A stretch of DNA of 64,000 nucleotides, from positions 959,227 through 1,023,226 of the forward strand of contig NC_031472.1 in the NCBI RefSeq assembly GCF_000006565.2. Reading direction: 5' to 3'. The notes beneath the pieces are model-generated. The model saw nothing but the letters and a program-made list of their open reading frames with translations. It was not told the DNA's origin and made no database searches. How positions within the stretch are numbered: position 1 is the stretch's first letter; each line of letters begins with the position of its first letter. A program made the translations under genes and the position numbers. This stretch comes from Toxoplasma gondii ME49. Lineage: Eukaryota > Apicomplexa > Conoidasida > Eucoccidiorida > Sarcocystidae. Below, piece after piece: positions 10,725 through 20,769 of the stretch.

Positions 10725-13183
10725 CGGTGCCTGGGGACAGTCGCTGATGAAGCCGGTCTGGGTTTTGACTGTCCCTGTGCACGGAGTATGGAGACAGAAC
10801 GACAGCGACACGAATTCAGCGAGGAATCAGAAGGGGACGAAGAGGAGAGAGAAGAGAGACTAAAAGCGTGGAGAAAACAAAGCCCAGCGGACCGGAGCAG
10901 CTGAGTCTGCACGGGAGTCCGGACAGCGGAGACCGGCAGGAGAAGACGAACGACTGCGGATCGCGAGCGTCCGTCCGACCTGCAGAGAGGATAGGAGAGA
11001 GCATTGCGAGAGAAAGCCACAGGTATCCCTCTCTGGATTTCCAATTTTTCTTTCAGAGAGCGGCCAGCGCAAGGACTTCTCCGAGAATGCCGAGAAGCGG
11101 GAGAACTGAAAAGGTTTCCTCTCGGCTTGGGCTGACAGCAGGTAGCCGCCTGCCTCCGCCGACTCCGTGTATTTCACTAGACGAGATTTTCACTGACAGG
11201 AAAGGGAAGAGACCAGCCTGGGAACAAAGACAGCACTGGAGAAAAAGACACGCGACGAAGTTGCGCGACGACCGAGGAAACGCTGGCCGCTTTGCCGGCA
11301 GTGTGTCTGCGCGAATGATGTTTGTTTCTGGAAACGGGGCCTTTCAAACGGAGAAGGAGGTTCGAGAAAAACGCGAATCATCGAGGAAATTCACACTGCA
11401 AACGCTGAGGCTGTAGAGACCGAGGAAACTCGCGCCCGCGGCTGCGTCGAACCGAGCTCGACATTCTCTCTCCTGAGAGGATACGTGCAGCGCTTCTTCT
11501 CCCGCGAGGACCACGGCCGACCCTTTGCATTCTTCCGGAGTTCTCCTCTGCTTCGTTGTGTCGGTGCAGAGACTCGAAATCCCCCTTTTCCTCTGCTCGA
11601 GAACGCAGTTTTTCCCTGGCCCAGGGCGTAAAAGGAAGGGAGTCGAGGCTGTCAGCCGAACCCGAGAAAAGCAGCTGTCTTCTGAAACGCAGCTCCGGGG
11701 TGGCGAGAGAGGGGTGCAAGGAGTCTCTCGAGGCGTCTCTCTTTGTAGTCGTTTCCATCCCGGACAGTTCACACACCGACGCAGTCCATTTTGTGGCGCC
11801 TCGTCGCTTCTGTTTGTCTTTCGACCGCCATCTCTCGTCCCTCGCTCCTTTTCTCCTCTGCGCGGCTCTCTGCAGAGTGGCGCGCGATTTCTCGGAGCCG
11901 CGCCTGACCTCACGACTTGCTCTCGGGTGGACAAAGAAGGAGCGTCCGTCGCCTCTCCGCAAGAAGACTCTCCACTCACGAGTGTGTAGAAGTCTGGTCT
12001 GTCGCCTCGACGCGTTGTGCGGCCTTTCACCGCCGATGTACCGGACTCTGGGTGGCCAGGGGCGAGAGAGGACGGGAGGAGAGGCATCTCACGTCAGACG
12101 AGGGGGAGGACAGCCGGGAGAAGAGAAAGCGGAGACTCGAGGAACAACGAGTCGAAGAAAGAAGTCTCACTTGGAGAATACGCGAGGTTCTTCTCCCCGG
12201 GAGATAAGAAACCGACAAGAACACAGACAGAGGTTGGCCGACGCGAGAGTCTCGTCGCCTCCTGACAGCTGCCTTCCTGCGAGAGAACGCCGCCAGTTTT
12301 TCAGAAGCTCACTCAGATGGCTTGGGCGTCTTGCCGACTCACTCACTGAAGCACATGCGTCTCTTTCACGTAGGGGAATGCCTCCCGCGCATCGAGATCC
12401 TGCTGGCTAGGCGAACTCACAACGCTTCATGAATGTAACGCGTTTTTTGTCCCTTTGTAGGTGCCGGCATTCTCGTTTTCTCCCTTCCTCCAAGATTGCG
12501 GGCCGAAATTGCCTGGGCTTTTTCCCTCTTTCTCGAGATTCTCCCCTGGCTTTCTTCACACAAAGCAGAAACACACGAATGCGTTTCTCACTCGCGAAGG
12601 GAAGCAACTCGCTTCGGTTCAAGAGAAAAAGTCCGCGCGCGAGCGCATGTGTCGTCGAGAAACGAACAAAATTCGGTGGCGGTCTGATTAATTTTTTCAC
12701 CTACGTGTACACGCGTTTTCAGTCATGTCAGGGGTGCCTCTTGGGGTCCTTGAATCGGGGTGTATGTACAGCTCTCGAGGGTCACACTAGTTATGCCTAC
12801 GTCGTCATCTTCTGACTTCCTTTCGAAGCCTGAATTGTTGGATCCACGTTTGGATGCGCAAACCGACTTCTCGGCACCCATCTGCAGTGGGAACTACGGA
12901 GGCGTTTCCCCAAGAATCAACACTCGACGACCGACGCGAAACTTCTTCAAGCATTTTTCGCACGCAGTGCCTCCAGTCTACCATTGCCGCGCGTCACTTC
13001 TTGCCGCGCAAAGTTTCCCTTCTTTCGATTGCCGAGCTCGAATTCTAACTTCTGTCGAGAGAGAAATTCATCCGAACGCCCTTCTCGCAGTTGCGCCCCG
13101 CCCTCTGAGGTGTACGTATACCCAAGCCGCGGCGCGGGCCCTGGGCATCTGAAGGAGGCACCGGAGGTGGTGCATGTTCGCCG

Positions 13184-16100
13184 ATGGACAAGGTCGAGCA
13201 GTTTTATGAAACGCATTCTTTGTGTGTGAAAACGCGGGCCACCGAGGACGAAATGGAGGAGAAAGGAGTTGTTGACGACGGGGCTTTCACGGAAAACGGG
13301 GTCGTCACCGTAAATGAGACCACGATGATGCCTCGAGAGTCTCTACAGGAGGGCAGCGACCGCCTCAGTTCGCACTCCCACACGAGTTCTTCCCGTGCAA
13401 AGGAGGCAGACATCTTCGAGGAGACGCGAGGCTCAGGTTTCGGCTTTTGCGAAGGAGACACCGGGGCTGGCGAATCTCCTCGTCTGCTGGACGAGAGACC
13501 GCATTCGTTGTGTGCGGAGAGATGCGCCATGAGTGAAGAGCCCCAAGAGAGTGCGTCTGAGGCGTCGTCTTGTCTCCCTCGGGGTGTCTCGGCCTCTCCA
13601 CAGGAAACGTGCAGCTGTTTTCCGGTGCTGTCTCCTCCGCCCCTGGCTCCAGAGCCTCTCGAAACCGCCGCTGCTGCGTATCCAGAAAGAGACGAGTTTC
13701 TCCAGTCCTCTGTCAACTTTGAAAAGGCCCCGCCTCCGTGTGCTCTTCCCTGCTCAGACGGATGCTATAGGAGCGCTGCCTTCTGTCCTTGCTGTGCAGC
13801 TTTTGAAGGCCATTCGGACATACATGCGAAGTTCTTCCACGCACATCCTACAGCAGGCCCCTCCGACTTTTTCCCCTACGCGCCTCTCGTCCTTCCTCCC
13901 GGAACCTCTCCACACATGCACCTGGTGCCCGACTCAGCTGTCTGTTCCACCCACGTCTCCAGTGTCTCCTGTTCGTCGCTGGCGGCCCGAGCTGCGGCGC
14001 GCAGACGCGAGCAGCAGCTGCGGCTCTGGCAGAGACTGCAAGAAGTTCGGAGGGAGAAGAAGGAAGTGTTTCACCTGCTTCGCGAGCTGGACGGGAAGCC
14101 CCTGGGGGCGGGGCTCGTCGGGCTTCGCGGGTTCGAGGGGTGGGGCGCGGGGCCTCGGGGCCCGAGGAGCCCGCAGGTGCCTACGGGCACGTTGGGCTCC
14201 AGACGCGTTCGGGGGCCGAGCCGAAGTGTGCCTGCCTCAAGCGCAGACCGAAGGAGACAGCATCGCGACGAGGCTTGCCTCTGGGAGGAGTTGCTTCCTT
14301 TCCAAGAACCGCACGCAGGTGGCAGGAGTGCGAGTGCTCAGAGTTTCGATGGCGCTTGCGGCTTCTGGGGCGCGAACCCCTGGACGCCTCACACAAGCAG
14401 GGTGGACCTTCGAGGCTCAGAGTCTGAAAGAGCCACCCGAAGCAGAGCTGGATTTGTGTCTGCTGGGTCCTCGCCCTCGAGAGTCGGAGAGCTGAAGACG
14501 TTGTTTCCGAAAAAGTCGAAGAAGAAACCTTGGGATGACTCGAAGAGTGACTTATCCCGCTTCCGGGCGACGCCCTCAGAGCTTCTTTCGCGACGCCTGA
14601 GAAGCACGTCGCCGCATGCAGCAGTCGCGGCCGCGGAATATCGCATGAAGCTGTACCTGATGGAGCAGGACTTGCGGCCGTTCATCGAAAAGTACAAGCG
14701 AGACTGTCCAGGGGCCTTGAAGGAGGAGGAAGAGCGGCGCATGCGCCAAGAGAAACTCGAGCTCTTCAGGGAACAGAGGGCCTCAGTCGCAGCCTCCATC
14801 TGCTCCTCTGCCTGTCTGTGCACGCAAAAGCAGACCGAACACGGACCATTCGGCGCGAGTGCTGGAGGCCGAATTCGACGCGCAATCAGCTGCGCCGCTG
14901 TCGGTCCTCGGGACGCGAAGCAGGAACCACGGCAAGAATCGCTCCTGTCTAGAACGCGACCCCACACAGCCTGTGGTCACTTGCGCGGGGGCGAGAGACC
15001 CGCACGCGCCCCAGCCGGGGACTGTCTCGATGCCCAGGATGTTCCGCGGAGGGACGAGGCGAGACCTGGCTTTCTGACTGTCTTCCCGCCTCCTCCAGGA
15101 AGAAGTCTCCTCGCCAGGGGGCGGCGCGACTCGCCTTGCCGAGACGCCGCCGCGGCGCGCCCGAAACGGAGTCCGGAGCCCGGGGCCTCGGCGGAGACAC
15201 GCGGCCTGTGCGAAGAACTCAAAGAACTCAAAGGGTCAGTCGCCAACATCGATATCGATGTCAGGAGAACTCCAGATGGCCCCATCCGCGCGACAGTCAG
15301 GACTAGCTCGTCTCCTCTATCGGCAGCGCGGACGCTCCCGAGAGAACCGGGAAGCGAAGACGTTCCGAGACTCCACGCCTACCCCGCTCGTCAGGATGGT
15401 GAAGGAGACCGAGCGAGGAAGGAAGTGTCTCCGGGAGAAGAAGCAGGGGCTCCACTGTCTCCGAGCCCCGTCGATGTCGAGGCAGAGCTGAAGCTCCTTG
15501 ACGACATTGCGGCGCAGCTTGACTGTCTGGACGTCACCTTTCCTTATTCGCACTCTGTCACTCCCTCGTTTCCTCCGTTTCGCGCGCGGACGGGAGGCTC
15601 TTCTCTTAAACCACCCTCCAAGTTGTCTCCCAGCACCGAGCCGGGCAGCAGAGAAGCTGGCGGACCCCACCAGTGTGGAGAGGAGACAGGCCGACTTTGC
15701 TCACCGTCTGGCGTCGCTCAGGCTCTCGCGAGCAGTCTAGCGTCCTCCGTCGAAGAGACAGGCTGTCCTCCTCCCCAGCCTGCGTTGCCTCCCGATGCCT
15801 CCTCGATGCCGCAGGCCCCACACGGAGACACCAAAGACACAAGTAAGCTTCTCTCGACGAAGGGAGCGCCTTCGACGAAGTCGATCGCAGGGCTCCTGTT
15901 CTTCCTCAACTTTCTGTGGGTTTTTTTTCAGGCGATGGGGCTCTTGACTTTCTCAAATGCTTCTCTGCAGCCTCTTGGAAACCACCGAGAACTAAAGTGT
16001 CTTATCTCTTTAGATGTGCTTTGTCGACTTTTGCTTCTCGCAGACTCTTCTTCTCTGCATTCGTCCCCAAATTACGAAAAGGGCGACTGCGGAGCTCCTT

Positions 16101-17413
16101 CGTTCCCCGACCTGCGAGATACATATCTGGGAAGCAGAGAGGCTGCGAGATGTCGACAGCAACAACTGGAATTGATTCAGAACCAGCTTCAGCGCATGCA
16201 GTCTGAAGTTGACAGTCGCTGGAGCTTGCACCAAGTTCCTATGTTCGCTTCCGGCTTTCACTCCTCTCCTGATTCGTCTCTCTTTAATTTCTCAAAGTCG
16301 CCTCCATCTCACCGATCTTCCCTGCCTCCCAGCGCCCCGACGCAAGCTCGAGTGACTCTTCCTCTTCCCGACTCCTCGTCTGTTTCTCTCGCCAGCGTCC
16401 CTTCCGTTTCTCCTTCCCCTTTTCCCTCAGCGCCTTTCTCCAGATCCTCTGCGTCTCTTTCTGGAGCGAAGCCACAGCGGGTTGCGCAGACGCATTCTTC
16501 CTCCAGTTTGACTTCGCTCATCAGAGAACAGTCTGAGGCGCTTCTGGGCGAGTGCGCCGACGTCGTCGAGAAGCTGAGAGAGCACCAAGTTCGCATGCAG
16601 CAGGAGCTGAGAGCCGAGGGGACTTCGCAACTGCAAGCAGACAGTGCCCGGCGTCGTCGGAGTGGGCGGAAGGGTGGAACCTTTTCAAGCGAAGACTTCT
16701 CAGATGAAAATGTCGCGCCTAGAAACTCTGCACTTGGAAAGGAAATTGCGAGAGCGCAAGGTTCACTCGGCCCTGATCTTCTCTCTGGGGGCGTCTGGCG
16801 AGGCAGCTCTGGAAGAGACGGAGGCGCAGAGAAGAAGCAAAATGCACCTTGTCTGAAAGGACTTCAGAGAACAGAAGAGATCGCACGACGTCGAAACCAG
16901 TCGCGAGTCAGTCCTAGTGGAGAGGCAGTGCCGAGAGGCAGACGTCCAGAAAGGGAGACAGTCTCTCACGAAGTATCGACGCGACTCGGAGAAGACGTGA
17001 CTGGGATGTTTCGGAACTCGCGGAGAAACTCGTCAAACATCGTCACGGGAGGAAGCTTCGCTGCACAGACGGCGCGAAAGAAAGAAGATGGCGAAGCACT
17101 GAATCGCTTTCAAGAGGCCGATTCAAGAAGTCTCCTCTGCAGAGCCCAGGACACAGATCCGTACACGGTCACGAAGAATCTAAGAGGCATCCAGGTGTCG
17201 CTAGCAGGCTGCGAGGAAACAGAGACAGCAGTCGGCAGAGTCATTGCAATCGACGTCCAAGTTCGGCGACCTAAACATCAAAACGCACTTGAAGAACTTC
17301 GAGACGAAGACGCAAGTCCGGAAAGGGTGCGACCGCGAAGCATGCTCGCAGCGCAGAGCCAAGCAGGCAAGAGAGAACTGGTGCGACGGCCGCGGTCGTA
17401 TCTCACGAGGTAG
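13184..17413 (+). CDS. Large disordered protein with coiled-coil segments, unrecognised
   Basis: The frame opens at an ATG with G at +4 and runs to TAG at 17413, 1,409 codons if unspliced. I do not recognise a family. Charged helical segments occur near residues 265-305 (RRREQQLRLWQRLQEVRREK), 480-535 (YLMEQDLRPFIEKYKRD followed by a Glu/Arg-rich stretch), 985-1,010 (RQQQLELIQNQLQRMQSEVD) and 1,105-1,150 (LIREQSEALLGECADVVEKL); the rest is Ser/Pro/Gly/Arg-rich. An intron is likely from 15843 (donor GTAAGC): the frame there becomes hydrophobic and intron-like, and acceptors ending at 16043 (201 nt) or 16013 (171 nt) both keep the frame, giving about 1,340-1,350 residues. A scaffold or cytoskeletal role is possible from composition only. 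Confidence 0.75.
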   Translation: MDKVEQFYETHSLCVKTRATEDEMEEKGVVDDGAFTENGVVTVNETTMMPRESLQEGSDRLSSHSHTSSSRAKEADIFEETRGSGFGFCEGDTGAGESPRLLDERPHSLCAERCAMSEEPQESASEASSCLPRGVSASPQETCSCFPVLSPPPLAPEPLETAAAAYPERDEFLQSSVNFEKAPPPCALPCSDGCYRSAAFCPCCAAFEGHSDIHAKFFHAHPTAGPSDFFPYAPLVLPPGTSPHMHLVPDSAVCSTHVSSVSCSSLAARAAARRREQQLRLWQRLQEVRREKKEVFHLLRELDGKPLGAGLVGLRGFEGWGAGPRGPRSPQVPTGTLGSRRVRGPSRSVPASSADRRRQHRDEACLWEELLPFQEPHAGGRSASAQSFDGACGFWGANPWTPHTSRVDLRGSESERATRSRAGFVSAGSSPSRVGELKTLFPKKSKKKPWDDSKSDLSRFRATPSELLSRRLRSTSPHAAVAAAEYRMKLYLMEQDLRPFIEKYKRDCPGALKEEEERRMRQEKLELFREQRASVAASICSSACLCTQKQTEHGPFGASAGGRIRRAISCAAVGPRDAKQEPRQESLLSRTRPHTACGHLRGGERPARAPAGDCLDAQDVPRRDEARPGFLTVFPPPPGRSLLARGRRDSPCRDAAAARPKRSPEPGASAETRGLCEELKELKGSVANIDIDVRRTPDGPIRATVRTSSSPLSAARTLPREPGSEDVPRLHAYPARQDGEGDRARKEVSPGEEAGAPLSPSPVDVEAELKLLDDIAAQLDCLDVTFPYSHSVTPSFPPFRARTGGSSLKPPSKLSPSTEPGSREAGGPHQCGEETGRLCSPSGVAQALASSLASSVEETGCPPPQPALPPDASSMPQAPHGDTKDTSKLLSTKGAPSTKSIAGLLFFLNFLWVFFQAMGLLTFSNASLQPLGNHRELKCLISLDVLCRLLLLADSSSLHSSPNYEKGDCGAPSFPDLRDTYLGSREAARCRQQQLELIQNQLQRMQSEVDSRWSLHQVPMFASGFHSSPDSSLFNFSKSPPSHRSSLPPSAPTQARVTLPLPDSSSVSLASVPSVSPSPFPSAPFSRSSASLSGAKPQRVAQTHSSSSLTSLIREQSEALLGECADVVEKLREHQVRMQQELRAEGTSQLQADSARRRRSGRKGGTFSSEDFSDENVAPRNSALGKEIARAQGSLGPDLLSGGVWRGSSGRDGGAEKKQNAPCLKGLQRTEEIARRRNQSRVSPSGEAVPRGRRPERETVSHEVSTRLGEDVTGMFRNSRRNSSNIVTGGSFAAQTARKKEDGEALNRFQEADSRSLLCRAQDTDPYTVTKNLRGIQVSLAGCEETETAVGRVIAIDVQVRRPKHQNALEELRDEDASPERVRPRSMLAAQSQAGKRELVRRPRSYLTR

Positions 17414-20400
17414 AGCCCTGAGGAAGAACAAGAGATAACGCATGCAGTCGGAGACAACTCGCACCAGTATATTCGCCAAAACAACAGGCGAACACACATT
17501 TCCATGTTCTGTACATACATTTATTGCTATATGTGTACATTTATATGTATGTTTATTTCATCATCATATATATATATATATATGTTCAGATGTATATGGG
17601 AGGAGGTAGTTGCTTTTCCCCAGTGTTTCTGGAGCTTGGCCAGACAGACACACAGTTCAACAGGGCGAGCGTCAGTTGTGTAGTAGACACGAGCGAAGAG
17701 CCAGACGCTCATCGACCGCGGTGCACAGCCAGGAGAGCGGAGAAGTGAGGGAAGAAAGGAGATGGAAAAAGCTTTCAGGGAGCAGAATGAGGAAACAGGA
17801 GCAAAGTAAAAGATTCGCAAGGAGCTGTCTCTTGCTTCTGATTTTCCGCCTCTTTTTGTGCCAAAATTGAGATAAGGGATGCGACGCTTTTTTTCTGACA
17901 CCGCCGAAAAACACGGTTCTTTTTTTCCAGTGCAGCTTGCATGTCGAGAGAACTCGTCTTCTCTCCTTAGCCTTTTGTGCGAGAGTCATTCTCGAACTTC
18001 CACGAGTCTTCTGTGAAGTTGAGAGCGTACAACGGTGCCCTCGACTTGATTTTGGTTCCTTAAATCCAGCGAAAAAACACTCAGACTCTCCCTCTTGTCG
18101 CACTGCATTTTCTTCGCTTCTCCGTCTTCCTCTCTCTCTTTCCCCCTCTCTGTCACGCTCTTTTCCTCTTTCGTTTGTTCTTCCCTTTTGTCCCCGCTTC
18201 GCTCTTTGTGTGTCTCTTCCGTTTCCTTTGTCTTCCCCTTAGTCTAAGTAATTTGCTGCTCGGAGGCTCGCCTGCCGTGGCATCGCTTGAACCTCTGCGT
18301 TCTTTGTTCATTGCATCTTTCTCCGAAAAAATATATGTTCGTTCCTAAACAGGGACAAGCAGCATTGCCTCAGCTGAGAGAGCAGTGGCGCTTCTGCCGT
18401 CTGTGCCCATTTGAAATGAGTTTCTTAGGAATGGAATCCGTTCCCTCTCGTGAATGCGATGTAGGAGTACTGCAGTACCTGTATTGGGTTGATATGCATG
18501 TGAAATGCGCAAGAAAGGTGCACATGGGGCGTCTGTGCCGGTTCCTGAACAGTCAAACGCTGAAGCTTGTAACCGTGGTTGACATCTGGGGATAAACAGC
18601 GCGTGGAAGTGCCAGACCGTACAAGTAATTGAGCATTCAGTAGGATAGACACTCGGCGTCGGTTATCTTATGGAGGTAACCGCGCCCACAGAAAACAGTA
18701 CTGCTCTGGGAGTTTCAGTTCTGGAAGCTCCATACAAAGTGGCGTTGAAAGGGAGAGGGAAGGTTAGTGACACCCTAAGACTGGTTCTCCTCTGGAAACT
18801 CCGAGAAATCGACAGAAAAAGCGACCCTCGACGGCCTGCTGCCTCTCTCAGGCGCTCGTCTTGTCCGCCCTATCGGTCTAGGAACAAACGCGAGATGTCG
18901 CCGTCAGCGGTGATGTGTGAGCAACGTCAAGATTACAGACACACAATTTGCTCCCTGCCTACTCCACTTCAAACGGTGAAAATGTACTCTTGACAGAACG
19001 GCAGCGTTGACAGTCGTGAATTCATCGTCCAGGCCCTACCAAGTGCGAGAAGAAAAGCCTGAAAAGTGTATTTTTCGCTGGGAAATTCGCAACTAACAGG
19101 TCCAGAAATGCACCTGAGTATCATCAACTGTGTCGTTCGGGTGGGATGAGCAACTGTACCTGACCTAGACTTATGAAGAGTGAATCTCCGGAGACAGTTG
19201 ATGAAGTATCACTAGCGATGAACCTTACGAATGACATTAACTGCCACCCTAGAATAGCAGCTTAACGTGTATGGGTATCAGTAATGAGGATCCTCAAAAA
19301 CTTCGAGAAGGGATGACACACCAGAATGCCTGTTTTCTTCGGTGTAGTGAACTGCAGACGTTGAAGGCTAGCACATGGAAACAGTGCTTCTGTTTCCCTC
19401 GCTACACACTCTCTGTGTGCTCTGAATTTCTAGCGTAATTTCGGTCTTCTGTTAACTAGCTCCACTGCCTGTCGTCGACCAACGCTGAAATCTCCAACGT
19501 TTTCTGAACAACTGGGCAAGAAGCGTCGGCAGGCACGCGGCCCGGCAAACCTTGCCCTCTTCAATTTCGAAAGCACTCATTGTTTCACTGAAACTCGCTT
19601 TGACTTCCGTGGAGAAACTCGAAAAGCTGAGCAGGCGGAAATCGGAGGAAACACGAGTGACCCGCTGAGATTCTTTCCTCACTGTCTCGTTTTCTTCGTT
19701 CGCAGGCGCAAGGGCAAAAGGGGGGGTGTTGCAGCTAAAAAGTCTCGGTGCCTTGTGGCGGGGGCTGATTGGCGGGCTGCGTGAGCACAGGTTTCCGTTT
19801 TCTTTCCATGTTTTTCTGTCGGGCTGTCTCTTGTGTGTGTCCTTTGTTATCGTAAGAAGATTCATCGAAAAGGCTCCGAGGAGGCGCACGGTGTCGCTCA
19901 AGGGAAAGCTGCCTGTTGGCCTGTATAAACCGTGCAACTCTTCCCGACGAAAGTACACACATGCGGTGTCGGAGCGCGGGAGACGGTTTTTGCAATGTTT
20001 CGATTTTTTTGCCCCGTCTATGTAATGAATCGTCTCTCTCTTTTGCTGGTCTTTTCCCAGCTTTTCTCGCTGCTTATCTTCCATCTCAGACGCAGCGCGT
20101 CTTCCCTGGTAACCGACAGCGTGTGGAACGCGAGGTCACTCTCTCGCGCCTTCCCTTGCCGTTCCTTTCCGCTCCTCACGAGTTCGACAGCTTGAGCTCT
20201 GGCCAACGCTTCTTCCTTTCCGCGTCTTCGCTCTCTACACTGTTCGTTCTCTCTTCTCGGCCGTACGGGAAACCTTCGGCTTGCGTCAACTGACCGCCGG
20301 AGAGGGGCGTCGCCGCAGTTTCCACCGGCTGTACATACACCCGGCCGATCTGCAGCTCTCTGTCGTGGTCGGCAAACCTCTGCATGACGCCTCTACGTTT

Positions 20401-20769
20401 TCTGTTCGCGAGGGTACGCGCACCTAGAAAAGCCCCGGCGAAAAATTATGCGCCTTTCTTTCCGTTCTTTCTTCCGGCTTCCCTCGTCTCGATCTCCCTC
20501 CTGCAGACGACACGCATGTTTTGCCGTCGCACCACGCGGACGGCCCCGAGTGATGCCAGAGGCCGTATAGGGGAGACAGGAAGGTGAAGTTTCTCTTTCT
20601 CTAGTCTCCCCAGTGCCTCTGCATCTCAAGTTTCAAGGAGGAAACGACGGACTTCTCTTTCCACCTCAGGATCTTCGAAAGGAACGAAGTCCGAACTGGA
20701 CGGACTGTTCGTCGCCACGTACCCTTCACCTGTCTCTGCAGTCTGGTTGCTCCCTTCTCATCCTCCAAC
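17414..20769. other. Intergenic region with a short AT microsatellite
   Basis: This holds the 3' flank of the preceding gene and the promoter/5' UTR of the following one. An AT run lies at about 17566-17583. From 17.9 to 18.25 kb the plus strand is pyrimidine-rich. A minus-strand open frame of 210 codons (19452-20084) and a 102-codon plus frame (18287-18595) have no splice, domain or codon support. I see no RNA gene. Confidence 0.5.

Larger units (their letters stand above)
9953..13183. other. Divergent intergenic region (two 5' UTRs and promoters)
   Basis: About 3.2 kb separates the formin start (minus) from the next gene start (plus). It holds the 21-bp repeat and the CACGTGAGA cluster. 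Overlapping open frames occur on both strands between 11.3 and 12.4 kb (up to 284 codons), but they are Arg/Ser-rich in every frame, as expected of GC-rich UTR sequence, and lack splice or domain support. A formin 5' exon here cannot be excluded. Confidence 0.5.

Noticed and set aside
11344..12410. Overlapping 247-codon (minus) and 284-codon (plus) frames
   Set aside because: Both are Arg/Ser-rich low-information frames in a GC-rich promoter region; they overlap each other and lack splice signals.
19452..20084. 210-codon minus-strand frame
   Set aside because: It lies in the promoter region of the coiled-coil gene, without domain, presequence or splice support.
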